From: Planctomycetaceae bacterium
Lineage (GTDB): Bacteria > Planctomycetota > Planctomycetia > Pirellulales > Pirellulaceae
DNA length: 64,000 nucleotides
Assembly (NCBI GenBank): GCA_027487485.1
Contig: JAIYDN010000100.1
Location: 1 to 64,000, forward strand
Direction of reading: 5' to 3'
In this document: positions 53,352-62,600 of the stretch, one piece after another
How the letters are laid out: each line of letters opens with the position of its first letter
Numbering within the stretch: the stretch's first letter is position 1
Notes under the pieces: model-generated
Databases searched by the model: none
Told to the model about the DNA's origin: nothing
What the model saw: only the letters and a program-made list of their open reading frames with translations
Program-made: the position numbers and the translations under genes

Positions 53352-54116
53352 ATGATCAACATCACGAATCGAGTCGCGTTAGTTACAGGTGGTTCACGTG
53401 GAATCGGAAGAGCGACGGCGCTGAAGCTAGCGCAGTCTGGCGCGGATATCGTCTTGAATTACGTTACCAGCCGTGGAGCTGCACTCGAGACCGCGCGTGC
53501 CATCAGGGCCATGGGAAGACGCGTATGGATAATCAAAGCCGATGTTAGTCAGGAGGATGATGTCGACGAAATGGTTTCCTATGTTGATCGTGAAATCGGT
53601 CAACTGGACATCATTGTAAGCAACGCCGCAACGGGCGGTTTCCGTCAATTGCTGGATTCCAAGGCGAAGCACTTTGAGCATGCGATGGCGACCAATGTGA
53701 TGTCGCTGATTTACTTGGCTCGGGCGAGTAAGCATTTGCTGGCGAACCGACCTTACCGGGGCAAGATTGTGACGATATCAAGTCACGGGGCCGATATTGC
53801 ACTTCCAATGTACGGGTTAATTGGCGGTTCCAAAGCTGCCCTCGAAAGTATTGCTCGTCATTTGACATTGGAGCTTGGGGGGCTGGGAGTCAACGTGAAC
53901 GTTGTCAAAGCTGGTCTCGTGCGAACCGATTCGACAGAACGCCTGCCAGGTGCTGACCAGATGTTTGAGGGCCGAGTTCACAAGTCCATGATGGGAACGC
54001 GAACGCTGGAGGCGGAAGATGTCGCGAATGTGGTCCTATTCCTTTCAAGTCCGCTGAGCGACCTGATTCAAGGACAGACGATTACCGTCGATGGCGGTTC
54101 AGCCATTCACATCTAA
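53352..54116 (+). CDS. FabL-type enoyl-ACP reductase (SDR)
   Basis: 254 residues. Nucleotide site VTGGSRGIGR (11-20), then NNA-like SNAATGG, and the active site ISSHGADIALPMYGLIGGSK with Tyr154 and Lys161 spaced Tyr-x6-Lys, the spacing of FabL (Bacillus subtilis) rather than the Tyr-x3-Lys of FabG. The C-terminal QGQTITVDGG also matches FabL. It would reduce the enoyl-ACP double bond, supplying the missing ER of the megasynthase. It starts two bases after the megasynthase stop. A ketoreductase role cannot be excluded from sequence alone. Confidence 0.85.
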   Translation: MINITNRVALVTGGSRGIGRATALKLAQSGADIVLNYVTSRGAALETARAIRAMGRRVWIIKADVSQEDDVDEMVSYVDREIGQLDIIVSNAATGGFRQLLDSKAKHFEHAMATNVMSLIYLARASKHLLANRPYRGKIVTISSHGADIALPMYGLIGGSKAALESIARHLTLELGGLGVNVNVVKAGLVRTDSTERLPGADQMFEGRVHKSMMGTRTLEAEDVANVVLFLSSPLSDLIQGQTITVDGGSAIHI

Positions 54117-54179
54117 AATTGTTCGACATGGAAAGCAAGGGAGCTGCGTGCAAGCACAAAACGAAAGCGATAAAGTGTG

Positions 54180-54686
54180 ATGGGAGTGGCCGATTTCATT
54201 TGGAAAGTCGCTTTACCTCGCGAATTCGCAATCAATGCCGTCGTCAACGGAGCAATTGCCTATCTGCTCTTTTGGCACAGAGTGGACGTTCCCCTGAATG
54301 GATGGAGCGGTCTCGCATCTATGTTGGTTCCCATGAGTTTTTTTCTGCCTTGGCTGACAAGTTTTTTTGGTGTGGCTAGCTTTGCCTGGAACCCTTCGGT
54401 TCAGCAAGCGAGTATCAACCTGAGTCGCGACCTGAATAAGCCAATTCCCGAAAAACTGAAACCTTGGAAATGGGGTTCGTACGCCATCGGCTTGGCCTTC
54501 GTACATGCCTTGATTTCTTTAGGAACAACTCTCTTGTTTTTGAAGGCGGTGGATTCGGCCGGTTTTTCCCCACGGCTAACTGGCTGGGGGAGTGTCTTAA
54601 GCATTGCGATCGGATCTGGGCTTGCCGCATGTCTTTTCCATCGTCGGTCCATTTTGAAAGCCAACCAGGCATTTCTCAGGGCTTAA
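54180..54686 (+). CDS. Small membrane protein, unknown
   Basis: 168 residues from the ATG at 54180 (a GTG at 54177 precedes it). Four hydrophobic segments: ~14-31, ~43-68, ~100-120 and ~133-152. A polar loop (NLSRDLNKPIPEKLKPWKWG) separates the second and third. No family is recognised. It starts 63 bp after the FabL-type gene on the same strand and may belong to the lipid cluster, though nothing in it shows a lipid role. Convergent with the next gene. Confidence 0.65.
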   Translation: MGVADFIWKVALPREFAINAVVNGAIAYLLFWHRVDVPLNGWSGLASMLVPMSFFLPWLTSFFGVASFAWNPSVQQASINLSRDLNKPIPEKLKPWKWGSYAIGLAFVHALISLGTTLLFLKAVDSAGFSPRLTGWGSVLSIAIGSGLAACLFHRRSILKANQAFLRA

Positions 54687-54728
54687 GGGTGCGATGCGAT
54701 ATCTGGGGTATCTGGGATATTCCGAATC

Positions 54729-55190
54729 TCATTTGAAGCTAGTCGTCAAAGAGAAGGTAAGAAAATACCCAAGGGTTATTTGAAATAGGGATACACCCAT
54801 CGCAATCGGATGTCCCAATCGAGCCCACCGAACGACCAGGATTGCAATGACGGCCAGGACCAACAAAGTGCCAGCGGTCTTGCACCCAACAAACAATGAA
54901 ACGTCGGGACATTCGGCTCGAGCCAGTTGATCCAGCCCCATCAACCAACGTCCAATTGGATTGGCTTCATACTGTTCAAGGGACTCGGCGTATCTGATGG
55001 TCAGGTAGATATCGTAGACGGAAATTCCCCCAACGATCAACAAGTAGCTCATCAAAGAAATCCAAGATGCACGCCACCGATCAAACGCAAGTGCTGCGAG
55101 CTTCACGAAGGACTTAAGCGAATCTTGAATGGCCGATGCTGCGGCATCGGTCTCGGAAGTTGCGGAAACCCGAAAGGACAATAGCTCCAT
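54729..55190 (-). CDS. Small membrane protein, unknown
   Basis: 153 residues. A polar N-terminal third is followed by three hydrophobic helices (~46-66, ~100-119, ~130-150). The block IYLTIRYAESLEQYEANPIG followed by a helix with FVGCKTAGTLLVL resembles DUF5658-type proteins (D-x-LT...E-xNP), a weak match. Convergent with the gene at 54180-54686 and divergent from the antiporter across the long gap. Confidence 0.65.
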   Translation of the reverse strand: MELLSFRVSATSETDAAASAIQDSLKSFVKLAALAFDRWRASWISLMSYLLIVGGISVYDIYLTIRYAESLEQYEANPIGRWLMGLDQLARAECPDVSLFVGCKTAGTLLVLAVIAILVVRWARLGHPIAMGVSLFQITLGYFLTFSLTTSFK

Positions 55191-55843
55191 TTGAAATGCC
55201 TCGTAGAATCAGAATGCAATTTGATTCGGTTAAGTGAATTGGTTTGCTTTCGTTTCGCGAAGTTCTCTTCGGCGTAACGCTTCGTTATGGACTGACCTAA
55301 TGGCCTAGGCTAGTTGAACTGAGGCACACGCCTTTAAGAAGCGAGATGCTGTCAGTTCCCGCTAGACTTAGTATGCTCACCGTGTGCCAAAGTCACGGAT
55401 TGTCGAGCATTTGTCGGAATGCCGGTTCAGCACCCATTGTGCCACCGCAATGGACGGTAACGGAACATCGGTGCAACGTATCGATTTAGAGGTGCCTGTT
55501 TCCTCGGCAACAAGGAACAGTCCAGGCGTTTGCTTCTATTGCTGCGTGAATACTTACCGGAAACCAGCTTCACGCGAGCAAGCTTCTAAGGGTTGTTTCA
55601 GATCCCTTTCCCTGAACGGCTGATTTTTTGAGCACGCGTTAAAGCGTCGATCGCATCTTGGAGAGGAAACGAGTTCTTTCCCCTTTAGGGCAAATCAAAG
55701 ACCAACAAGAACTCCCTAGACAGGGATTCGAAACCAAGTCTGTGAGGTCTCGGTGGCAAGCCAAGTGTGGATCTGCTTGAAAGTTGATCAACCGAAACCC
55801 TGCATCTGGACAATGGTTGTTTGAACAAGTATATTTCGAAACC
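55191..55843. other. Intergenic region, 653 bp
   Basis: No convincing gene on either strand; open frames here are short and lack family character or ribosome sites. It should contain the promoters of the divergent membrane protein (55190) and antiporter (55844). A structured RNA cannot be excluded. Confidence 0.55.
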
Positions 55844-57133
55844 ATGAATGCAACCAATAATGTACAGCTCGCCGTTCAATTTTTTCTGCAGATCGGGATT
55901 ATTCTGACTGCATGTCGATTGGTTGGCATTGTCGCGAAGCGATTTGGGCAACCTCAGGTGGTTGCGGAAATGATCACGGGGGTGCTGCTTGGGCCTTCCT
56001 TGTTTGGGCTATTGGCACCGGAACTCCAAAAGGCTGTCTTTCCTTGGGACCGCTCCCAGACCACTCGAGACACCCAGTCGTACTTGTTTCCGGCATCTCA
56101 GCTGGGGCTTGCTCTGTACATGTTTATCGTGGGCTTGGAATTTCGAGTGGATGTTTTGCGATCGCATTTCAAAACCTCGTTGGCTGTTAGCTTGGCAGGC
56201 ATGGTGACTCCGTTCCTTCTAGGGGCAGGCTTAGCTTGGTACTTCTTCAACAATACGAGTTTGTTTCCTTCCCAAGTCAAGCTGAGCGAAGCGATGTTGT
56301 TCTTGGGTGCATCGATGTGTATTACAGCTTTTCCTATGCTAGCGCGTATTATCCATTTCAAAGGACTCACGGGCACTCTGATGGGGACCGTTGCCATTGG
56401 CGCGGGGGCAATCGATGATGCTATGGCTTGGTGCTTGCTGGCAATAGTTTTGGCAAGCTTTGACGGCAGTTCCAGTCATGCGATTTGGAGCATTGCAGGG
56501 GGATTCGGGTTTGTGCTGGTTGCAACGCTGGTGGTCCGTCCGATGTTGGAGCGATTGAAGTTCCTGTGGTGCGATTCGGAAGAAGGGCTCAGCGATTCGG
56601 GGCTGGTCGTTGGCTTAACGTTGATGGCTTTAGGAGCATGGTTCACCGACATGATTCATTTGCACGCCGTGTTCGGCGCTTTTGTCATGGGCGCATGCAT
56701 GCCCAGGGGCATCATGAGTCGAGATTTGATTGCAAGGATTCAGCCATTGGCGGTCGCATTACTGCTGCCGTTATTTTTCATCTACTCGGGGCTCAATACC
56801 AAAATTGGTTTACTCAATAGTGGATACTTATGGGCCATGAGCGGGCTGGTGTTGGTAGCTGCCGTTCTTGGCAAGTTTGGTGCTTGTTGGCTTGCTGCCC
56901 GTTTGAGCGGGATTCCGCAACGCGAAGCACTCGGGATAGGCACGTTGATGAACGCTCGTGGATTGATGGAGCTGATTATTATCAATATTGGCTTGCAACG
57001 CGGGATTATCAGTCAGGAACTATTCGCTATGTTGGTCATTATGGCTGTGGTTACAACCTTGATTGCATCCCCCATTTTTGAGCTATTGGTTGGTAGTCGA
57101 GATGCAAAGCTCACCACTTCACCGAACGAGTGA
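55844..57133 (+). CDS. Cation:proton antiporter (CPA2/KefB-like)
   Basis: 429 residues from the ATG at 55844 (MNATNNVQLAVQFFLQIGII); an upstream ATG at 55784 is polar and unlikely. About 11-13 TM helices. GQPQVVAEMITGVLLGPSLFG is the CPA2 N-terminal block, GASMCITAFPMLARI and GAGAIDDAMAWCLLA the central one with paired Asp residues of the ion site (AIDDAMAW), and GTLMNARGLMELIIINIG the terminal one. It exchanges Na+ or K+ for H+ across the inner membrane. No C-terminal TrkA-N/RCK domain is present. SpeD follows after 54 bp. Confidence 0.92.
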   Translation: MNATNNVQLAVQFFLQIGIILTACRLVGIVAKRFGQPQVVAEMITGVLLGPSLFGLLAPELQKAVFPWDRSQTTRDTQSYLFPASQLGLALYMFIVGLEFRVDVLRSHFKTSLAVSLAGMVTPFLLGAGLAWYFFNNTSLFPSQVKLSEAMLFLGASMCITAFPMLARIIHFKGLTGTLMGTVAIGAGAIDDAMAWCLLAIVLASFDGSSSHAIWSIAGGFGFVLVATLVVRPMLERLKFLWCDSEEGLSDSGLVVGLTLMALGAWFTDMIHLHAVFGAFVMGACMPRGIMSRDLIARIQPLAVALLLPLFFIYSGLNTKIGLLNSGYLWAMSGLVLVAAVLGKFGACWLAARLSGIPQREALGIGTLMNARGLMELIIINIGLQRGIISQELFAMLVIMAVVTTLIASPIFELLVGSRDAKLTTSPNE

Positions 57134-57187
57134 AAGCGAAACACCTCGAATTGCAACTCTGCGTCATTTCGATAGAAAGTTGATTTC

Positions 57188-57547
57188 TTGTCTCAATCCA
57201 TCATTTTAGGTTGGCACTGGCTTATTGATTTTTCGGAATGCCTAGCGATCCCAACGGACCCCATGGTCTTGGAGCAAATTCTTGTGGACGCCGCCAAACT
57301 TGCAGGGGCAACCGTCGTGCAAAGCTGCTTCCACCAGTTTTCACCCTACGGTTTATCAGGAGTTGTGGTGATTGCAGAGAGCCACCTGGCCGCCCACACA
57401 TGGCCCGAGCATCAAGCGGTATGCCTCGACATCTTTTCGTGTAGCCGAGGTATCGACGTGCAAGCCGCAATCGCTTTTGTTACCAGTCAATTGAAGGCCG
57501 GCAAAGTGGCCGTCCGCGAAGAACATCGCCAAGTAACAAAAGCATAG
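57188..57547 (+). CDS. speD: S-adenosylmethionine decarboxylase, prokaryotic class 1
   Basis: 119 residues from a TTG at 57188; no ATG precedes the conserved part. The self-cleavage motif is AESHLAAHTWPE with Ser65 (which becomes the pyruvoyl group) after Glu64, His70 and the Cys85 of DIFSCS. The enzyme makes decarboxylated AdoMet for spermidine. Length and motif spacing match the class 1B (SpeH-like) enzymes. No spermidine synthase gene (speE) is adjacent. It may be co-transcribed with the antiporter. Confidence 0.93.
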   Translation: MSQSIILGWHWLIDFSECLAIPTDPMVLEQILVDAAKLAGATVVQSCFHQFSPYGLSGVVVIAESHLAAHTWPEHQAVCLDIFSCSRGIDVQAAIAFVTSQLKAGKVAVREEHRQVTKA

Positions 57548-57607
57548 CGTTAGCTCTGACTTCGATGGTAGGACTCTGCATTTTCCCGGGTAAGAATTGC
57601 TTTAGGC

Positions 57608-58633
57608 TCACACACGAATAACGACTTTACCAAAATGCTTTCCGCTTGCGAGATACTCAAAAGCTTGCAAGGCTTGCTGCATTTCGAATACTCGGTCAAT
57701 GATTGGCTCGAATTGAGTCTCTTCCATAAATGCGTTCATAGCGATGAACTGATCTCGTGGCCCGACATAAATGCCATTGAGCCGGACATTTTTCGCAAGC
57801 AGCGGAAACAAGCTGGTGTTGGAGGCTCCGAAACCAGTGAGCACGCCGATCAAGGCGATATGCCCACCAGCCGTGATGCATTGCATAGATTGCTCCAGCG
57901 TTCCGGGCCCACCCACCTCCACGACATGATCGACACCGCGATCCTGGGTCCGCTTTAGGATCTCCTTTCCCCATTCTGGCGTCTCCAAATAGTGGATGGT
58001 TTCGAACGCACCTAGTTCTTTCGCTTTAGCCAGCTTTTCGTGATCCTTGGAGGTGATGAAGACCTTGGCTCCCATTTTCGAAGCGATCTGCAAAGCGAAA
58101 ATGGACACCCCGCCTGTACCTAGACACAATACGGTTTGGTCTTTGCGAAGTCCCCCTCGGCATCGTAGAGCGTACCAGGCCGTCAGAGCGGCACAGGGGA
58201 GCGTGGCTCCTTGCTCGAAGCTCATGTGCGAGGGGATGGCGACGACACCGGATTCTGGCAAACACACGAATTCTTGCAGCATGCCATCCAAAGTGCCGCC
58301 CAGGTCTTTTTTATGATGGATCGAATCGAAAGGCTCCGACTGCCAAGCTTGAAAAAAACAGCCAGCAACTCGATCGCCTGCTTTCCATTGGCGGACGGCC
58401 GATCCACATGCCACGATTTCCCCCGCGCCGTCGGAGGTAGGCACTCGTCCATCTAGCTTTCGGCCAGCAAGGTTTTTCCAACCGATCAAATCGCGATAAT
58501 TGAGCGAAACAGCTCGCACCCGGATCAGGACATGATCGTCCGGAATATCGGTAACTTCAAAGGACTTTTTTTCAATCTGGACGAGATCAAACGCGGTCGA
58601 ATTGGACCGAAATACCCAAGCGGGAAATGCCAT
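57608..58633 (-). CDS. Zinc-independent medium-chain dehydrogenase/reductase
   Basis: 341 residues. A GroES-like half (VLIRVRAVSLNYRDLIGWKN; VPTSDGAGEIVACG) is followed by a Rossmann half with CLGTGGVSIFALQIASKMGA. VDHVVEVGGPGTLEQSM and FGKVVIRV close it. Catalytic zinc ligands are not apparent, as in quinone oxidoreductase-like and enone reductase members. It is convergent with speD and separated from the tRNA by 82 bp. Substrate unknown. Confidence 0.9.
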   Translation of the reverse strand: MAFPAWVFRSNSTAFDLVQIEKKSFEVTDIPDDHVLIRVRAVSLNYRDLIGWKNLAGRKLDGRVPTSDGAGEIVACGSAVRQWKAGDRVAGCFFQAWQSEPFDSIHHKKDLGGTLDGMLQEFVCLPESGVVAIPSHMSFEQGATLPCAALTAWYALRCRGGLRKDQTVLCLGTGGVSIFALQIASKMGAKVFITSKDHEKLAKAKELGAFETIHYLETPEWGKEILKRTQDRGVDHVVEVGGPGTLEQSMQCITAGGHIALIGVLTGFGASNTSLFPLLAKNVRLNGIYVGPRDQFIAMNAFMEETQFEPIIDRVFEMQQALQAFEYLASGKHFGKVVIRV

Positions 58634-58669
58634 AATGTGAGAATCCGTAGAAAAATCAGGGGACGCGAC

Positions 58670-58697
58670 TTGCCGATCGTCGACGCTAGGATATGCT
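58670..58697 (+). promoter_or_regulatory. Candidate sigma-70 promoter for tRNA-Ser
   Basis: TTGCCG (58670-58675) and TATGCT (58692-58697) with a 16-bp spacer lie 18 bp before the tRNA. Each element is a plausible but imperfect consensus match. Confidence 0.45.
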
Positions 58698-58715
58698 TTC
58701 CGGTGACGTTTGTCT

Positions 58716-58797
58716 GGAGGGTAGGCGAATGGCTAGCGGCTTCATTGGAAATGAAGTGCCCCGTAAGGGGTTGCGGGTTCGATCCCCGTGCCCTCCG
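58716..58797 (+). tRNA. tRNA-Ser (GGA)
   Basis: The 82-base cloverleaf folds with acceptor GGAGGGT pairing to GCCCTCC (one G-T) and discriminator G at 58797. The anticodon stem CTTCA/TGAAG (58740-58744, 58752-58756) encloses the loop TTGGAAA, anticodon GGA at 58747-58749. A long variable arm (TGCCCCGTAAGGGGT region) marks it as type II, and the T loop is GGTTCGATCC. CCA is not encoded. Confidence 0.97.
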
Positions 58798-58799
58798 CT

Positions 58800-58817
58800 T
58801 TTGGCTTGCGAGCCAAA
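58800..58817 (+). terminator. Hairpin just after tRNA-Ser
   Basis: TTTGGCT (58800-58806) and AGCCAAA (58811-58817) form a perfect 7-bp stem with a TGCG loop three bases after the tRNA. No T-run follows, so it could be a processing or weak termination signal. Confidence 0.4.
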
Positions 58818-58859
58818 TATCTAAGGCTTGACAGTTGCGTAGGAAAGAATCGTAGGAAG

Positions 58860-59477
58860 ATGGATTTCTACCTAATAGGTTTCTTCCCGAAGCGACGAGT
58901 CACTCGGGCCAATTGGGAGTCATCGCGGGATGGCGAACCCCAACATCCTTTCCCAGAACCGCAACCGGTTCAGCAGATCTGCAGCGTCAGCAACTGCATG
59001 GTGAAAAGACTGTCGATCTTTGATTATCAAGAACTCTCCCAGAAATCGTTCAATCAATACGGAGGATTCAATCAGCTTTCGACGGCCATCGATCTCTGTG
59101 CAAAGATCCACGATGATGAATTTGATATCTACGCTTACGCGATACCGGAATTCCATTTTCAGGACGGTGTTGCACACGAGGAAGAAATCGGCTGTGTGGA
59201 TCCTGACGAGATCCCCGAAAACAGTTCTGATTTCTTAATGCTTGGATATGACGTTGTTGAGCTGAGAGGTTGCAGTTTTTTTTGTTCACCGCTGACCTGC
59301 AATGGACAAGCTTACCTGAACATCGACATCCTAAACCAGTATTGCCTTGTTGAGCAAAAAACCGACGCAATCAAACTAGCGACGGAATTTTCAATCGATA
59401 AGCCAGAGCCTGGCCCTTACACGATTGTGGAAATCTGGAAATACCTTGGGAAAGAAAATGGTGGGGAAGCCACTTGA
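58860..59477 (+). CDS. Uncharacterised protein downstream of tRNA-Ser
   Basis: 205 residues from the ATG at 58860; an earlier in-frame ATG-like start at 58788 lies inside the tRNA and is impossible. An AGGAAAG at 58841-58847 may be the ribosome binding site. No signal peptide or TM. Acidic, Cys-containing; the middle (SSDFLMLGYDVVELRGCSFF with CSPLTCNG) and the closing YTIVEIWKYLG recall immunity or SMI1-like proteins of polymorphic toxin systems, but this resemblance is weak. No toxin or related gene is adjacent, so it may be an orphan immunity-type or transferred gene. Confidence 0.7.
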   Translation: MDFYLIGFFPKRRVTRANWESSRDGEPQHPFPEPQPVQQICSVSNCMVKRLSIFDYQELSQKSFNQYGGFNQLSTAIDLCAKIHDDEFDIYAYAIPEFHFQDGVAHEEEIGCVDPDEIPENSSDFLMLGYDVVELRGCSFFCSPLTCNGQAYLNIDILNQYCLVEQKTDAIKLATEFSIDKPEPGPYTIVEIWKYLGKENGGEAT

Positions 59478-59610
59478 ACGCGATTAACATTCAGGTGCGC
59501 CTGTGGTGTTGATTCATGATTGCAAAATGCGGTGTCCCTTTCAGCTCTTCTCCCACGACAAATTTTATGTGAGCAAGTATCTGAGTGAGTCGCTGTGAAA
59601 GTAGGAACGG

Positions 59611-62600
59611 CTATTTGTTTCCGCGCGGGAGCTTGAGCGATTCCTTGACGACCGTGGCGAGATGAAGCTCGATGTCACGTCCTTCCAGCTTAAACTGGGA
59701 CTGAAGTTCTTGAAAAGACGCTTGTAGGCCATCGTAGAGAGAAGCTTGATCAGGATCGTTCTGCATCAGCCATGCATAATGGAATGTCGCTGCGTACCAG
59801 TTCTTCGCTGTTGTGGCATCTGTCGCCAGTTTTTGATGCAGAAACGAATCAAAGCTCGCCTTCGTTTTTCGCCTTGCTTTCTCGTCGGGAGTGTTCTTGT
59901 ATTCCCGATCGACCAATACAACGTTGTTGGATTCGATGGTCACAAACCATCGATCGTCGGGAGTCGTGTGGGTGATCACTTCTGGCGGCGCCCACATTGC
60001 ATCAGGAATCGTCTCGCGCGTCGCGACATTCCATACCAGTTTTTCATTTTCCGACTCCGAATAAATTCGTGAACCATCGAGGCTGAAGGTCACGCTTGTC
60101 ACGGTGTCGGTGTGTTCGCTGAGTATCGCGGTTTTGTGCTGGTGCGGTGCGTCCCAGATTCGTATGTTGCCTATTCCGGCGACGGCACCGGCCAGCCGTG
60201 TGCCATCATGGCTGAATGCGACAGATTCAACACCATCTTTTCCGGGGAAAAAGGTCATGATTTCCTGACCGCTCAAGGTTTCGATCAGATGAACGGAATG
60301 GTCGGTTCCACTTGCTGCGAACCGTTTGCCATCAGGACTGAAGGCGACCCCAAATACTGCGCCGCTGCTGGCATGAGCGGTCGTAATTTGCTTGCCTGAG
60401 GCAACATCCCATACCCGGATCTTTGTGTCATAACCGCCTGATACAAGTCGCTTGCCCGCTTGGTCAAACGCCACTGTCCTTACGAGCCCGGTGTGTCCCT
60501 TGAAGGTTCGAATTTCAATGCCGGTCTCACCGTTCCACAGCTTAACCGTGTTGTCATAGCCTGCGGACGCAAAGCACGAACCATCCGGGCTGAATGCAAC
60601 ACGGTAGACCGTACCCTGATGGCCCGTGAGCGTCGCGGTTTCTACCAGTGTTTGCGCGTCCCAGAGTTTGATCGTTCCGTCCCGACTTGACGACACAAGT
60701 CTATTACCGTCCGGACTGTACGCAACTCCGGTAACCGAACCGGTATGCCCTTTCAACACTGCGATTTCTTCACCCGTTTCGGTGCTCCACAAGCGAGCCG
60801 TGTTGTCATCTGATGCCGAAGCAAGCCGTGTCCCGTTTGGGCTAAAGCACAGCTCGTTGACATTAGCCGCATGCCCAGTCAGCTTGAACTTGGCATCGCC
60901 CGTCTGCGCGTCCCGTAGGATGACCGATTCTGATCCCGATGCGAGTTGCCTGCCGTCCGAACTAAAGGCGACGCAATGCACAAATCCGGAGTGCCCACCC
61001 AATGTAAGGTCGTTATCGCCGTGAGTACTCCAGATCCGGACGGTTCCGTCCCTGCTGCCGGAGACGAGTCGCGTACCGTCGGGACTAAAAGCGAGGCCCC
61101 ATACCACTTTGGCGTGTCCGTTGAGCGTATTGATCAAGTTGCCCGTTCGAGTGTCCCAGAGCTTGATTTCCGAAGAGTCACCCGCAGTCGCCAACTGAGT
61201 TCCGTCCGGACTGTAGGCGACGCAACGAACAACTCGATTGTGTCGACACACTTCGCCGAGATGTTCCCAGGTTTGTGTATCCCACAGCATGCAAACGCTA
61301 TACGTGACGGCCGCCAACCGAGCCCCATCGGGACTGAACGCCAGGCGTCGCATTTCCGGATAGGGATGGTTGACGACTTTGATTTGCTCCCCAGTTTGTG
61401 AGTCCCAGATTTGAATCGTTGCATCACCACTACTCGTCGAAGCAAGTTGTTTGCCGTCCGGACTGAAGGCGACACCCGACACGGACGCAGTGTGCCCGGT
61501 AACCGTGAATATCTCCTCGCCCGATTTCGAGTCCCATACTTTGACGGTTTTATCTGACGATGCCGACGCGATTCGATCTCCGGTGGGATTGAAGGCAAGC
61601 CCGTTGATAGCTCCTTGATGTCCACTGATCGTATGAATGATGTCACCTGACTTCGCATCCCACAGCCTGACCTTCGCATCACTCCCAGCCGACGCAATGG
61701 AAGAGCCGTCCGGGCTAACAGCGAGCCCGTCGATGCGTCCCTCATGCCCTTGAATTGTGCTAAGTTGCTCTCCGGTGGTTGCGTCCCATAATCGGATCGT
61801 CCCGTCTTTGCCTGCAGAAACCACCCGCTTTCCGTCCGGAGTAAAAGCAACCTCGAACACATCGCTCGTGTGTCCATAACAAGAGATGTCGCTGCCCTGG
61901 AAACGCCGATTGCAATAGTGCCACTCGAAGTTGTCACGGTATTCGTGTGGGATCTGATGCAGCAGCGTTCGAGCCTCCACCGCTCGATTCGCATCGTACC
62001 TGGCAACCGCAAGCTGAAACTTTGCTGCCGCTTCGGCATCGCGAGCACGTTGCGAATCGACCGTAGCTCTTCCTTCCGCGTCGACGGCGTTGGCACGTTC
62101 TTTTAGTGCTTCTTGCGACTTGCTTTCCGCGAGTTGGGTTTTCTGGTTCGCTTGAAGCAGTCCGTAAGTCGTTCCTATGATCCCGACTAGCAATGTGATA
62201 CCAATCGCGAGAAGTGCAGCGACCAGGCCGCGATGTCGTTTCGCAAACTTCCGAACCTGGTACCAGGTCGAAGGGGGCCTAGCGGTCACAGCTTCGCCAG
62301 TCAGATAGTTGGACAGGTCATGGCCCAAATCATTCGCGGTTTGATATCGGCGGGCCGGATCTTTCTCAAGGGCCTTCATCACGACCCAATCGAGTTCCCC
62401 CCGCAAAAGTTGCTGCAGCCTTGTGGGATGCAGTCTTCGCAAGTCGCTGACTGCGGAATTCACTGCGCCCGATGACGAACTCAATCGCTTGCTAGGGCGA
62501 GGTGGGTCTTCCTTTCGGATAATTTCAAGAACCCTCAACAGCGCGTTTCGCCCCAAAGTATCTTTATCCAATGGAGTCGAGCCCGTCAGCAGCTCATATA

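Larger units (their letters stand above)
34049..54116. other. PUFA-synthase-like / iterative PKS gene cluster
   Basis: Seven genes in two divergent arms around ~38.1 kb: condensation-like acyltransferase and HCDH-KR fusion (minus); thioester-reductase-like SDR, KS-CLF, 3xACP, KS-CLF-AT-AAT-KR-DH megasynthase, FabL-type enoyl reductase (plus). Genes within arms overlap or lie 2-21 bp apart except for a 219-bp gap at 39768-39986. The boundaries are the operon promoter near 33.76 kb and unrelated small membrane proteins after 54.1 kb. Confidence 0.85.

Noticed and set aside
55384-55623. 79-residue open frame in the 55.2-55.8 kb gap
   Set aside because: No hydrophobic, motif or codon evidence and no ribosome site.
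55715-55745. tRNA-like 'ggtttcgaatccctg' on the minus strand
   Set aside because: The T-stem does not pair and no acceptor or anticodon arm can be drawn around it.
58788-58859. Upstream start of the post-tRNA gene
   Set aside because: It lies within the tRNA-Ser and its hairpin.
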